Positions 1-9,329 of a DNA stretch of 64,000 nt are shown here, piece after piece. The notes beneath the pieces are model-generated. The model was not told the DNA's origin. It made no database searches and saw only the letters and a program-made list of their open reading frames with translations. Origin of the DNA: 67-14 sp020438345 (GTDB lineage: Bacteria; Actinomycetota; Thermoleophilia; Solirubrobacterales; 70-9); assembly GCA_937872475.1 (NCBI GenBank), contig CALMSY010000005.1, positions 62,001 through 126,000 on the forward strand, read 5' to 3'. Position 1 is the stretch's first letter; the number at the start of each line of letters is the position of its first letter. Position numbers and translations under genes: made by a program.

Positions 1-1319
1 TTCGCCAGAGTACTTCGAAGCGAGTCGAAATCACGCCGGTTCGCGAACCGGGCAAGTGTCGGGAACAGCACGGTGGCGATCGCCACCGAGAAAATCCCTT
101 GCGGGAGCTGGTAGATGCGGAATGCCTTGTCGATCGCAGCTGGGCCTTCGTCATTGACCAGCGAACCGAAAAAGCTGTTGACCAGGAGGTTGAAGTTGAT
201 CAGACCAAGGCTGAGGGTGACCGGGATCATCATGATCAGCACCCGGCGCAGGTTCGGATCCTTGAAATCCACTTTGAAGGTGAACCGGAAGGGAGTGTTC
301 CGCAGGTCCCAGGTCGGAATCAGCAGTTGAACCACGGTGCCGGCCACGACCCCGATCGCGTATGCGTAAATCTGCTTGTCCTCCGGAAAAAGCGGGACGG
401 TGGCTACGACCACGGCGATGATCGTCAGGTTCCAGAAAAGCGGCGAGATCGCGAAAGCACCGAAACGGTCGTAGCTGTTGAGAATGCCGACCACCACCCC
501 GGTGACCCCGAGCAAGATCAGAATCGGAAAGAGGATCTGCGACAGGACGACCATCAGGTCCTCGGTCGCACCGGTGAACCCCGGCGCGAAAAGCGGCATG
601 ACCAAACCGGCTGCCAGGATGAAAAATGCGGTGATGGCCCCCAGCACCATGGTCACCAGCAGCAGCAGTGTCGAAGCCATGCGGAAGGCTTCGCGATACT
701 TCCCTTTTTCGATCTGTTCGGTGAATATCGGCACAAATGCCGGTTGCAGGGCTGCGTCGGCGAACAGGGCGCGGATCAGGTTCGGTACCTGGAAAGCAAC
801 CGTGAACGCCGACATCGGCCCGGTGATCCCGAAATAGCCCGCTGCGACTATCTCACGGGCCAACCCGGCGATACGGGACGCGGCGGTTGCGATCGAGAAA
901 AAAGCGGTCGAACGGGCCAGGCGGCCGGCTTTGGCCGGCTTGGGTGCCGGCGACGCAGACCCGGATTCTTCGGCCAGCAGCGATTCGGCTGTCACTTCCC
1001 GCGCTTCAGGGACCGCGGCAGGAGGCTGGCTGACCTCGTCCGGCTGGTTGATCACCGGTACCGGGGCGATCGCACCACCTTCTTCGGAAAGAGACGCCGC
1101 CGTTTCCACCATCGCTTCTTCACGATCGAGGATCGCTTCAGTCGGGCCGGAGGCAGCAACGGAGTCGCCGCGGATCACTCCGTCGGCTCGCGTCGAAGTC
1201 GCGCGAATCGCCTCTTCGGCAGCCTTTGCGGCCGCTTCGAAGGGATCGGGATGGGGGTCAGAGGACGTGTTCAAGCTCGCTATCGGTATAGTCGGCGACC
1301 GCTCGTCGGCAGCAAACAT
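1..1319 (-). CDS. murJ: Lipid II flippase MurJ (MviN), 3' end outside window
   Basis: Multi-pass inner-membrane flippase that moves lipid II across the membrane for peptidoglycan synthesis. Reading leftward from an ATG, about 439 codons are visible and the stop lies beyond the window edge. The family core begins near residue 135 (RSTAFFSIATAASRIAGLAR) and continues with the typical MurJ stretches AALQPAFVPIF, GVTGVVVGILNSYDRFG and YQLPQGIFSVAIATVLFP. The first ~130 residues are an Ala/Ser/Glu/Pro-rich, probably disordered cytoplasmic extension not needed by the family. The start is only 20 bp from the divergent rpsT start, so a downstream start within the extension is possible. Identity is secure; the exact start is not. 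Confidence 0.9.
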   Translation of the reverse strand, partial: MFAADERSPTIPIASLNTSSDPHPDPFEAAAKAAEEAIRATSTRADGVIRGDSVAASGPTEAILDREEAMVETAASLSEEGGAIAPVPVINQPDEVSQPPAAVPEAREVTAESLLAEESGSASPAPKPAKAGRLARSTAFFSIATAASRIAGLAREIVAAGYFGITGPMSAFTVAFQVPNLIRALFADAALQPAFVPIFTEQIEKGKYREAFRMASTLLLLVTMVLGAITAFFILAAGLVMPLFAPGFTGATEDLMVVLSQILFPILILLGVTGVVVGILNSYDRFGAFAISPLFWNLTIIAVVVATVPLFPEDKQIYAYAIGVVAGTVVQLLIPTWDLRNTPFRFTFKVDFKDPNLRRVLIMMIPVTLSLGLINFNLLVNSFFGSLVNDEGPAAIDKAFRIYQLPQGIFSVAIATVLFPTLARFANRRDFDSLRSTLA

Positions 1320-1339
1320 CCGCGAGCAAACCACAAATT

Positions 1340-1600
1340 ATGGCCAACATAGCCTCACAGAAAAAGAGAATCCTCCGCACCGAGCGTGAACGCGTCGAAA
1401 ACCGACGGGTCACCTCCGCGATCAAGACTTACTTCAACCGCCTCGAGAAGGTCGCCCGTGAAGGCGATGCCGAATCGGTACGGGCCGAGCATCGCGCTCT
1501 GGTCTCCCGGATCGACAAGGCGGTTCAGAAGGGTGCGATCCACCGCAACAACGGCGCCCGCAAGAAGGCTCGCGCCGCCCGCATCGCTTCCGGTTCCTGA
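1340..1600 (+). CDS. rpsT: 30S ribosomal protein S20
   Basis: An 86-residue basic protein that binds 16S rRNA in the 30S subunit. It begins MANIASQKKRI and has the family's two-helix pattern (RTERERVENRRVTSAIKTY, then KAVQKGAIHRNNGARKKARA). Length matches the usual 85-90 residues. It is one of few rightward genes in this part. It diverges from murJ and runs tail-to-tail into holA with a 2-bp gap. I see no good Shine-Dalgarno before the ATG. A TATAGT hexamer about 50 bp upstream, inside the proposed murJ extension, could be its -10 box. Confidence 0.95.
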   Translation: MANIASQKKRILRTERERVENRRVTSAIKTYFNRLEKVAREGDAESVRAEHRALVSRIDKAVQKGAIHRNNGARKKARAARIASGS

Positions 1601-1602
1601 GT

Positions 1603-2562
1603 TCACCCGGTAGCGGCGATCAGGGCCAGGTCGAGCGCGAGCTCGTCAGGGTATTCAGCGCCGCCACGGGTCCAGATCTCCAGGTCAGCCATCGCGATCG
1701 TTGCTTCGCGGATCGATTCGACCGGAGTTCCGGAAAGCGAGTTGATCAGCCGTCTTGCCGCGAACGGCGGCATGCCCAGTTCCCGCTCAAGCCTGGAAGG
1801 ATCGTCGCCTGCTTCCAGCCGAACCAGGGCTTTGTGGGCCCGCCGGATCGAGGATGAAGTCGTGAAGACCGCGCTGCCGGCAGTCGAACCCTGAGCCAGG
1901 AGTTTCTCTGCCACTGCAATCACTTCGCGGCGGTCGCCGGAGATGATCGCGTCACCGAGCGCAAAGCTGCTGGTTTCGCTCGTGTCAACCACCATCTCCT
2001 CCAGGTCCTCGATGTCAACGACCCCTCCGTCTCCGACCCAGAGGGCGAGCCGGTCGAGTTCCTGACCGAGTCGGGGCAGGCTCTCACCAAGTCGGGCGAT
2101 CATGAACCGGGCTGCTTCGGGTGAAAGTTCAAAACCTCTGGATTCTGCGGCACCGACCAGGTAGACCGGAAGCCGGGCACCTTCAGGTGCTTCGTAAGAG
2201 AGAGTCTCGCCACCGATTTTCTTCATCACATCGGCGATTCCGGCCGGCACCTTGCCCCTCGCGATCAACACGACGGTGGTCTCCTCAGGCGAAGCCAGCA
2301 GGGCCTCGGTCACTCTCGCGGCCTGGTTTTTGCCCCACTTCTCGATCCGGTCGGCCAACAGATAGCGCCGACCGGGCATCAGGGAAAGCGAACCGATCGC
2401 AGCTGCGAGGGCATCGGCGTCCGGGCTCCCCTTGCCGTCGGCGGGTTCGAATGTCTCCAGTCCGCCCGCGCCCCCCTCATTCTCGGCCCGCTGGCGAAGC
2501 CTCGCACGCGCCTGGTCGATCTTGGCGCTGTCAGTACCGTGGATCAGGTATGCGGGCTTCAC
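1603..2562 (-). CDS. holA: DNA polymerase III delta subunit (clamp loader)
   Basis: A 319-residue clamp-loader subunit that opens the beta sliding clamp. The GTG start giving VKPAYLIHGTDSAKID is preferred because that is where family similarity begins; the open frame extends 32 codons upstream into comEC. Visible family features are the degenerate AAA+ region (SLMPGRRYLLADRIEKWG, TTVVLIARGKVPAG), the central LPRLGQELDRLALW helix and the C-terminal collar domain (LGMPPFAARRLINSL, LALDLALIAATG). It lies 31 bp downstream of comEC, the common comEA-comEC-holA order, and converges on rpsT. Confidence 0.93.
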   Translation of the reverse strand: MKPAYLIHGTDSAKIDQARARLRQRAENEGGAGGLETFEPADGKGSPDADALAAAIGSLSLMPGRRYLLADRIEKWGKNQAARVTEALLASPEETTVVLIARGKVPAGIADVMKKIGGETLSYEAPEGARLPVYLVGAAESRGFELSPEAARFMIARLGESLPRLGQELDRLALWVGDGGVVDIEDLEEMVVDTSETSSFALGDAIISGDRREVIAVAEKLLAQGSTAGSAVFTTSSSIRRAHKALVRLEAGDDPSRLERELGMPPFAARRLINSLSGTPVESIREATIAMADLEIWTRGGAEYPDELALDLALIAATG

Positions 2563-2593
2563 CCTTCCATTTTCCCTGATCGTCCGGCGGAGG

Positions 2594-4903
2594 TCAGTCA
2601 CCCTTCTCGATTTCCCAGACCTGGCCCTCGAGCACAATCGAAATAGTGCCGTCCTCATCGGTCCTCAGGGTTTCGATGCCCTTCCCTGCCAGAGTGGCCA
2701 GTACCTCCGGAACCGGATGCCCGAAACTGTTCTCCGCGCCGACCGGGATCACGGCGAGTCGAGGTGAGGCTCTCTCAAGCAGTTCCGGAAGTCCGGCGTC
2801 TTCGCTGCCGTGATGTGAAACCTTCAGCACATCGATCGGGCCCGGATCCATCGGTACGGCCTCCGCCTCGGCGTCGCCGGTGAGCAGCATCCTGAACTGC
2901 CTCCATTCCAGCAGCGCGACGACCGACCGCTGGTTGGTTTCACTCCCAACATCCGGAGCCTGGCTCGGGCCAGCGACGGCCGGGGGCCAGAGTATTTCCA
3001 GGGTGACATTGCCGTTGTCAATACGGTCTCCCATGCTGATCCTGTTCGCGACCGTACCGGCGCCACGTGCGAGGGCCAGCAACTCTGGTGGTGAGTCCAC
3101 GTATAGAAGCCGGTCGACATCAACCAGGCCGAAGATGTCGAGCAGGCCGCCGTAGTGATCAAGGTCCGGGTGGGTCAGGATCACCGCGGCGAGGCGTTCA
3201 ACATCGGCGGAGTCGAGAGCACCGGCGAGGTCCCCGCCAGGAGGGCCGCCATCAACCAGAACCGGATCGGCACCGGACGGCCTGATCAGGATGGCATCGC
3301 CTTGGCCGACATCGAGGACTTCCACCCGCGCGCCACCCTCCGGAGGCGGGTCGAGGTTGCGACGGTCATTGCCGGCAAGTCCCGGCACCAGGAGCAGGAT
3401 GAAGACAACTGCGAGCAGCACCGGAATTGCCGCTCTGGCCGACCGGGGCGAGACCGGGCCTTCTTTCCAGGCCCGGAGCAGGATGACTACCGCGACGGCC
3501 GAAAAAGCTGAAGCCAGAGCGAGTCCTGGCACCCCGCCGATACCTACTTCCACAACCGCCCAGTCGGGCCGGCCGAACCATGCGGCCACCTGAGCGATCC
3601 AGGCCAGACACACCGACCCGACGAGATTGAAGGGAACCGCCAGGGCAGGTGTGATCTGACCGGCCGCGATCGAGATCATTCCCATCCACATGGCCGGGGC
3701 CACCGCCGGCAGCGCGGCCAGGTTCGCAACCAGGGTGCCGACCGGAAGCCGCTCGAAATGGAACGCGCTCAGCGGTGCCGTCGCGATGGTTGCTGCGAGG
3801 GTCACTGCCATTGCTTCTGAGAGTGCCCGGCGCCAGCCTCCACTCCCGAACAGCCCCTGCAGCCGGACCTGGAAGGGACGGGCCATCAGCATGATCCCGA
3901 CCACCGCGGCGAAACTGAGTTGCCAGCCGATGTCGCCGGTCGCCCGCGGGTTTAGTCCCAGCGTGATCAGTGCCGCGGCCGCAAGGGCGAACACGCGGGA
4001 TGGTGCCCGGGTGGCTGCGAGCGCGACGAGACCAGCTATTCCCATCACACCAGCCCGCTGGATCGATGGCCCACCCCCGGCCAAGGGGATGTAGAGCAGG
4101 ATCAGAGCCCCTATCCACGCGAGCCGGGCTCGCGGGCCCACGCCGAGAAGAGAAAGGAAGGGGATCGCAAGTAGCGACAGGAGGATGATGTTCTGACCTG
4201 AAACAGCAAGCAGGTGAGCCAGCCCGGAGTTGCGAAAGTCCCCGGTTGTGAGCGCATCTACATCACTATCGTCGCCGAGCACGAAACCCTGTGACAGCGC
4301 CGCAAGGCGCTCCGGTACGGCCCTCGAAAGAGCCTCCAGAGCCCGTCGCCGCATTCGGTCGATGAAACCGGCCGGCCCGCTCCGAACTTGGCCATCCGGC
4401 CGAATTCGCTCGGCCCGCAGCACCATCGCTATCCCGCGGCGCCGGAGATCAGCTCTCTGCCAGCCGGGAGCGTCCCCAACCACTCCCTCTACTTCGACTC
4501 CGTCTCCAGCGATCAGGCTCCCGGCCTCTTGCGGAGCGGCCTCGACCAGCAGCCTGCCGCTTTCCGTCTCAAATTCGAATCTGGCAGTTCCCCGGGACTC
4601 CGACGGACTCCCGGTCACAAAGCCGTTGAGGGTGACCTGGCCGCGGGGTCCGTGGAACGCTCCCGAGTCAATCGAGTCAAGCCTTCCGGACCCGGCCAGC
4701 GATCCCGCCAGAACCGCCGCTGCTGCGATCAGCACCAACCCGGCCGGGCCGGCCCTCCCCCGCTCGATAACAACGATGGCGACCAGCACCAGAGCGACCG
4801 CCGGTCTGAGCCAGCCCCCATTCGGTTGCCAGAACGGGGAGACCGCCAGCCCGGCTGTCCCGCCGAAGGCTGCCGCCAGCCGCCAGTCGGCGGCAATGCT
4901 CAC
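2594..4903 (-). CDS. comEC: DNA internalization channel ComEC/Rec2
   Basis: A 769-residue polytopic membrane protein predicted to pass single-stranded DNA across the cytoplasmic membrane during natural transformation. The N-terminal membrane/OB-like region (about 1-160) is followed by the multi-helix competence domain (LAHLLAVSGQNIILLSLL, about 230-500). A C-terminal metallo-beta-lactamase-fold domain (about 520-769) has the metal motif THPDLDHYGG and the later LLTGDAE and SHHGSED. The GTG start overlaps the comEA stop by 4 bases (GTGA), indicating translational coupling. Full length for the family. No pilus genes are in the window, so competence itself is an inference. Confidence 0.93.
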   Translation of the reverse strand: MSIAADWRLAAAFGGTAGLAVSPFWQPNGGWLRPAVALVLVAIVVIERGRAGPAGLVLIAAAAVLAGSLAGSGRLDSIDSGAFHGPRGQVTLNGFVTGSPSESRGTARFEFETESGRLLVEAAPQEAGSLIAGDGVEVEGVVGDAPGWQRADLRRRGIAMVLRAERIRPDGQVRSGPAGFIDRMRRRALEALSRAVPERLAALSQGFVLGDDSDVDALTTGDFRNSGLAHLLAVSGQNIILLSLLAIPFLSLLGVGPRARLAWIGALILLYIPLAGGGPSIQRAGVMGIAGLVALAATRAPSRVFALAAAALITLGLNPRATGDIGWQLSFAAVVGIMLMARPFQVRLQGLFGSGGWRRALSEAMAVTLAATIATAPLSAFHFERLPVGTLVANLAALPAVAPAMWMGMISIAAGQITPALAVPFNLVGSVCLAWIAQVAAWFGRPDWAVVEVGIGGVPGLALASAFSAVAVVILLRAWKEGPVSPRSARAAIPVLLAVVFILLLVPGLAGNDRRNLDPPPEGGARVEVLDVGQGDAILIRPSGADPVLVDGGPPGGDLAGALDSADVERLAAVILTHPDLDHYGGLLDIFGLVDVDRLLYVDSPPELLALARGAGTVANRISMGDRIDNGNVTLEILWPPAVAGPSQAPDVGSETNQRSVVALLEWRQFRMLLTGDAEAEAVPMDPGPIDVLKVSHHGSEDAGLPELLERASPRLAVIPVGAENSFGHPVPEVLATLAGKGIETLRTDEDGTISIVLEGQVWEIEKGD

Positions 4904-5532
4904 GGAGTGAGGGCGGCGCGGAGGGACTCCATGGTGACCGGACCGATACCGCTGACCTGGTCCAGTTCATCGATTGAGCCCAGTCCTCCCTGCGAGTCGC
5001 GAAACTCGAGGATCTTTTCGGCAGTCACCGGTCCGATCCCGTCGATCTCTTCCAGCTGCTCCCGGGTCGCGGTACCGAGACTTACCGGAGCCCCGGGGGC
5101 ACCTGGAGCAACTCCCCCCGCACCGACGCCGGCCGCCCCACCACTGCCGGCGGAGCTGGAAGGCACTACAACCTGCTGGCCGTCACTCAGGGTTGCGGCC
5201 CGGTTGATCAAGCCAACGACCGCGTCGCCGGTTGGTCCGCCGGCCCGGTCGATCGCATCAATGACTCTCGCGCCATGTTCAAACCTGTACACACCGGGCT
5301 GGCGTACTGCTCCGGAGACGTCAACAACGAGCCTGCGTGAGCCAGCGCTGATTTCAAAGCCACCTCCGGCCGACTCACCGGCCTGCCCCGGATCAGCCCC
5401 GAAACTCTCCGAACCTGCACCCGTATGCTCACCGGCTCCGGAATCGCCGCTCCTGATCGAGTTCAGCCCGACCAGCAACAAGACAGCGCCAACGACGACG
5501 TAAACAAGTATCTGGCCATTGATTCGGGGCAT
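4900..5532 (-). CDS. comEA: Competence DNA-binding protein ComEA
   Basis: A 210-residue membrane-anchored DNA receptor. It has an N-terminal transmembrane helix (ILVYVVVGAVLLLVGL), a linker, an SLBB-like domain (VDVSGAVRQPGVYRF) around residues 70-125 and a Gly/Ala/Pro-rich linker. It ends in a C-terminal helix-hairpin-helix pair (LEEIDGIGPVTAEKILEFR and VSGIGPVTMESL) that binds duplex DNA. The SLBB plus HhH arrangement is typical of Gram-positive and actinobacterial ComEA. It overlaps comEC by 4 bp and lies 61 bp downstream of leuS. Confidence 0.93.
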   Translation of the reverse strand: MPRINGQILVYVVVGAVLLLVGLNSIRSGDSGAGEHTGAGSESFGADPGQAGESAGGGFEISAGSRRLVVDVSGAVRQPGVYRFEHGARVIDAIDRAGGPTGDAVVGLINRAATLSDGQQVVVPSSSAGSGGAAGVGAGGVAPGAPGAPVSLGTATREQLEEIDGIGPVTAEKILEFRDSQGGLGSIDELDQVSGIGPVTMESLRAALTP

Positions 5533-5593
5533 GCCCCGACCTTGCCAGGAAAGACCTCACACGTGGCTCTACAAAAGCAAAATGTGTGTGAAT

Positions 5594-8095
5594 TCAGGCC
5601 GGCTTGACGACCAGGTTCACAAGCTTTCCCGGGACCACGATTTCCTTGACGATCGACATCCCCTCGAGGTGGCGGATGACGTTCTCCGCAGCTTTGGCCG
5701 CGGCAAGTATCTCTCCCTCGGGAGCACCATCAGCGACTTCGATCCGGTCGCGGACCTTGCCGCCAACCTGGACCACGATGGTCACGGTGTCGCTCTTCAG
5801 CATTTCCGGGTCCGCCACCGGCCAGGAGACCTCCCAGACCCGCTCACCTGTCACCTTTTCGTACACCTCGGCAGACAGATGAGGGGCAAATGGCTGGATC
5901 AGCGATGCCGCAGTTGCCGTGGCGAACCGGATCGATTCTGCTCCGTCGCCGCCTGCTCCGACCAACCGGTCCTTCACCCTGTAGATCTCGTTGACCAGTT
6001 CCATCACGGCGGCGATCACCGTGTTGAACTGGAAGCCACGATTGAAGTCTCCGGTTGCCTTGTCAATCGCCCAGTGTGCCTTCGAGGCGACCTCCCGGGC
6101 ATCACCTTCAAGACCTTCCGGCGAGCTGACCGGCGCCGCCTCGCCTGTCGCCGCCAATTCCTCGCCGAGCCGCCAGAGACGGGAGAGGAATCGATGGACG
6201 CCTTCCACGCCTTCATCTGTCCAGTCGCCGGACCGTTCCGGCGGACCCATGAAGCAGACATAGGTTCGGGCGGCGTCGGCCCCGTGCCGGCCGACGATCT
6301 CGGAGGGGCTTACCGTGTTCCCCTTCGATTTCGACATCTTCGCGCCGTCGCGGGTGATCATCCCCTGGGTGAACAGGTTGGCGAAAGGTTCGACCACGCC
6401 GATGTGACCCATGTCCTTCAGCGCTTTGGCGAAGAAACGGGCGTAGAGCAGGTGAAGGATGGCGTGTTCGACCCCGCCGATGTACTGGTCGACCGGCATC
6501 CAGTGGTCAGCGGAGGTGCGATCCCAGGCGGCTTCCTCGTTCTTTGTGTCCAGGTACCTCAGGAAGTACCAGGAGGAATCGACGAAGGTGTCCATCGTGT
6601 CGGTTTCCCGCTCGGCCGCGGCACCACATTTCGGGCAGGTCGTAGAAACCCAGTCCGCCGCCGCAGCCAGCGGACTCTTGCCCTTGGGCGCGTAGTCGTC
6701 GATCTCTGGCAGCTTCACCGGAAGCTGGTCATCGGGAACCGGCACCATGCCGCACTGCTCGCAATAGACGATCGGAATCGGGGCACCCCAATACCGCTGG
6801 CGGGAGACCAGCCAGTCACGCAGACGGAAGTTGACCGAAGCGTCACCCCGGCCTTCCAGCTTCAGCCAGTCGATGATCTCGGCATACGCCTCACGGTTGT
6901 TCTTGCCGTCGAAACGCCCGGATCCCACCATCGCGCCATCACCGCTGAAGGGCAGTCCGTTTTCGTCTCCACCTTCCTCCGGCTCGCCTTCGATCACCCG
7001 TTTCACCGGAAGGTTGAACACTCTCGCGAACTCGTAGTCCCGCTGGTCATGGCCCGGTACCGCCATGATCGCGCCGGTGCCGTAGTCCATGAGAACGTAA
7101 TCGGCGACGAACATCGGAATTTCCTCACCGTTGACCGGGTTGGTCACGGTCCGGCCGAGGGGCACGCCGGTCTTGGCCCTGGCCTCGTCACCTCGTTCCG
7201 CTACCGACTCCCGGGCGACCCGGTTCACGTATTCGCGAACTTCTTCTTCGACTTCGGTGCCCTCGATCAGCTGATCCAGGTCCGGGTGTTCCGGTGCCAT
7301 CACGAAGAAAGTGGCTCCGAAAAGAGTGTCCGGACGGGTGGTGAACACGGGAAAGTCGAGGTTGGCCGACTCGCAGCGGAAGGAAACTTCAGCCCCTTCG
7401 GAGCGGCCAATCCAGTTCTTCTGCATGGTGATCACATGCGAAGGCCAGGACTCGAGCTCGTCGAAATCATCAAGCAGCTGCTGGGCATATTCGGTGGTCT
7501 TGAAAAACCACTGCCTCAGGTTGCGGGTCTCGACCTCGGTGCCACAACGTTCACAGCGGCCATCGACGACCTGCTCGTTGGCCAGCACGGTTGCGTCCTT
7601 GGGGCACCATTGAACCGGGGCCTGGGTGCGGTACGCCAGCCCCCGCTCGAAAAGCTGGAGGAAGATCCACTGGGTCCAGCGGTAGTACTCGGGAGTGTGG
7701 GTAGCCAGCTCCCGCGACCAGTCGATCGAGACACCCCAGTCCGCGAACTGTCTCCGGAAGGACGCGATGGAACGCTCGGTCGCGACCAGCGGAGCCTCGC
7801 CGGTCTTGATCGCATTGTTCTCGGCCGGCAGGCCGAAAGAATCGAATCCCATCGGGTGGATGACCTCGTATCCGTTGCGGCGCCGGAAATGCGCGATCGC
7901 ATCGCCGAGCGAGTAGCACTTGAGATGACCTACATGAGGCTCGCCCGATGGGTAGGGCAACATCTCCAGTACGTAACTCTTCGGCTTCGCCGGATCGAAA
8001 TCGCCCTGGCCCGGATTCGCCACCTCCCAGGTGCCTTCATCCGCCCAGATCTGCTGCCATCTGCCCTCGATCTCGCGAGGTTCGTACCGACTCAT
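5594..8095 (-). CDS. leuS: Leucyl-tRNA synthetase
   Basis: An 833-residue class I synthetase that charges tRNA-Leu. The ATP site HIGH motif appears as HVGH (54-57) within MLPYPSGEPHVGHLKCYS. KMSKSKGN lies near residue 585, and the CP1 editing domain lies between them with the catalytic-site stretch GTGAIMAVPGHDQRDYEF. Paired CxxC motifs (CERC; CPKC) suggest zinc-binding inserts. The C-terminal domain ends VVPGKLVNLVVKPA. A TAGACT hexamer sits 8 bp before the ATG and may be its -10 box, giving a nearly leaderless mRNA. Confidence 0.97.
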   Translation of the reverse strand: MSRYEPREIEGRWQQIWADEGTWEVANPGQGDFDPAKPKSYVLEMLPYPSGEPHVGHLKCYSLGDAIAHFRRRNGYEVIHPMGFDSFGLPAENNAIKTGEAPLVATERSIASFRRQFADWGVSIDWSRELATHTPEYYRWTQWIFLQLFERGLAYRTQAPVQWCPKDATVLANEQVVDGRCERCGTEVETRNLRQWFFKTTEYAQQLLDDFDELESWPSHVITMQKNWIGRSEGAEVSFRCESANLDFPVFTTRPDTLFGATFFVMAPEHPDLDQLIEGTEVEEEVREYVNRVARESVAERGDEARAKTGVPLGRTVTNPVNGEEIPMFVADYVLMDYGTGAIMAVPGHDQRDYEFARVFNLPVKRVIEGEPEEGGDENGLPFSGDGAMVGSGRFDGKNNREAYAEIIDWLKLEGRGDASVNFRLRDWLVSRQRYWGAPIPIVYCEQCGMVPVPDDQLPVKLPEIDDYAPKGKSPLAAAADWVSTTCPKCGAAAERETDTMDTFVDSSWYFLRYLDTKNEEAAWDRTSADHWMPVDQYIGGVEHAILHLLYARFFAKALKDMGHIGVVEPFANLFTQGMITRDGAKMSKSKGNTVSPSEIVGRHGADAARTYVCFMGPPERSGDWTDEGVEGVHRFLSRLWRLGEELAATGEAAPVSSPEGLEGDAREVASKAHWAIDKATGDFNRGFQFNTVIAAVMELVNEIYRVKDRLVGAGGDGAESIRFATATAASLIQPFAPHLSAEVYEKVTGERVWEVSWPVADPEMLKSDTVTIVVQVGGKVRDRIEVADGAPEGEILAAAKAAENVIRHLEGMSIVKEIVVPGKLVNLVVKPA

Positions 8096-8163
8096 CGGCG
8101 CTGAGTCTATTTCGCAGGCACCACGACCGGATTACCGGCCTTCCGTCGCCCGGTCTGCCACAA

Positions 8164-8211
8164 CTGGAGTGAAGATTGGAGCGCCATATGGCGAAAACTT
8201 CAATCTCGATG
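8164..8211. repeat. 48-bp imperfect palindromic intergenic element, copy 1
   Basis: This copy has a GCCATATGGCG core flanked by TGAAG and CTTCA arms, beginning CTGGAGTGAAG and ending GATG. A second copy lies at 39601-39648 in the same orientation, about 80% identical by eye with compensating 3-bp indels. Both sit between the start of one leftward gene and the stop of the next. Function is unknown. Confidence 0.6.
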
Positions 8212-8267
8212 TGTCACGGGCGGAGGTTCCGAATTCTGAGGGGTTCGGAGTACTGGAAGGTTCGGAT

Positions 8268-8309
8268 GTGGAGTCTCGGGCGTGGAGTCTCGGGCGTGGA
8301 GCGGTCGGG
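8268..8309. repeat. 14-bp tandem repeat after the dioxygenase gene
   Basis: Two perfect copies of GTGGAGTCTCGGGC followed by a decayed third. A similar string (TTGGAGTCGGG) overlaps the stop codon of the adjacent dioxygenase gene, so the array may derive from the gene's 3' end. Confidence 0.7.
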
Positions 8310-8327
8310 GGTTGCGGTGAGATTCAG

Positions 8328-9329
8328 TCAGTTGGAGTCGGGCCGCCATTGCGTGACGTCAGGGATTGGCCGGAGGTTCGGTTCGACCTGGTCGCGGACC
8401 GGTTCGAAGTCAGGCGGCAGAGAAAGCCGCTCGCCGAGATGCTCCAGGTCCTCGTCGGTGGTAAAGCCGGGGCCGATCGTGGCCAGCTCGAAAAGTACGC
8501 CGCCCGGTTCCCTGAAATAGAGGGCCTTGAAATAGAAGCGATCGATCACCGGGGTTATGTAAAGCCCGGTGGCGGCGATCTCTTTCCGCCAGTCCGCATG
8601 CTGTTCAAGCGAAGACGACCAGGCGATGTGGTGGACAGTTCCGGATCCCTGAAGTGCCCGCTCCCCCGGTGCTTCGTCAAGGATGTAGGTACCGCTGCGG
8701 GCCTCAAACCCCTCGCCGGCCTCGCCGGTCAGTTGCCAATGGCCGTTCCCCTCGTCATCGAAGCCGAGAACCATCCCCAGCACCTGCTCGGTCACATCCC
8801 GGTTCGCAGAGAACGCCCGCGCTCCGTGGAAACCCTGGATCGCATGTTCAGCGGGTACCTCGGCGTGGCCGGGAATCAACGCCTTGTCCGGACCCTGGTA
8901 GACAAGCAGCTCATGGGTCAGGCCTTCAGGGTCCTGGAACATCAGGGTGTCCCCGTCCCCGGTTGGTCCGACACCGTAGAACCCGGCACCTTCGTCGGAG
9001 CTCCGCACTGTTTCGATCCCGGCGTCCTCGAGGCGCCCGGCCCAGAAGTCAAGTGACTGACTGGAATCAACCCGCCACAGGATCCTGTGAATCATCCCTT
9101 CGCCGGCCCTCCCCTGGCGTGCGCCCGGATACTCGAAGAAAGTCAGATCGAATCCCGGGGTGCCCTTCTCGTCCCCGTAGAAAAGATGGTAGACAGAGGG
9201 GTCATCCTGATTCACGGTCTTCTTTACCAGTCTCATCCCGAGCAGGCCCGCGTAGAACTCGACATTCCCCGGAGCGTCGCCTGTGATGCAGCTGATGTGA
9301 TGAACACCGTTGAGGCTGAGGTCGGTCAT
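8328..9329 (-). CDS. Ring-cleaving dioxygenase, glyoxalase (VOC) superfamily
   Basis: A 333-residue two-module vicinal-oxygen-chelate protein resembling the MhqO/MhqE/YkcA group of ring-cleaving dioxygenases, which act on hydroquinone or catechol-like compounds. The first module starts GVHHISCITGD, and LTHELLVYQG ends it. The second contains VHHIAWSS and GVLFELATIGPG, giving the His-His-Glu metal ligands of this family. The ATG giving MTDLSLNG is chosen because similarity starts there; a TATCTT hexamer lies 5 bp upstream. No pathway genes are adjacent, so the substrate is unknown; a detoxification role is an inference. Confidence 0.85.
   Translation of the reverse strand: MTDLSLNGVHHISCITGDAPGNVEFYAGLLGMRLVKKTVNQDDPSVYHLFYGDEKGTPGFDLTFFEYPGARQGRAGEGMIHRILWRVDSSQSLDFWAGRLEDAGIETVRSSDEGAGFYGVGPTGDGDTLMFQDPEGLTHELLVYQGPDKALIPGHAEVPAEHAIQGFHGARAFSANRDVTEQVLGMVLGFDDEGNGHWQLTGEAGEGFEARSGTYILDEAPGERALQGSGTVHHIAWSSSLEQHADWRKEIAATGLYITPVIDRFYFKALYFREPGGVLFELATIGPGFTTDEDLEHLGERLSLPPDFEPVRDQVEPNLRPIPDVTQWRPDSN

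Noticed and set aside
99..1352. A 417-codon rightward frame across the left end
   Set aside because: It lies opposite murJ, whose translation is unmistakable. The rightward frame is low-complexity, R/G/D-rich and without motifs.
5519..8104. An 861-codon open frame antisense to leuS
   Set aside because: It mirrors leuS codon for codon, has no family motifs and no ribosome-binding site. High third-position G/C produces such shadows. leuS itself has all synthetase motifs.
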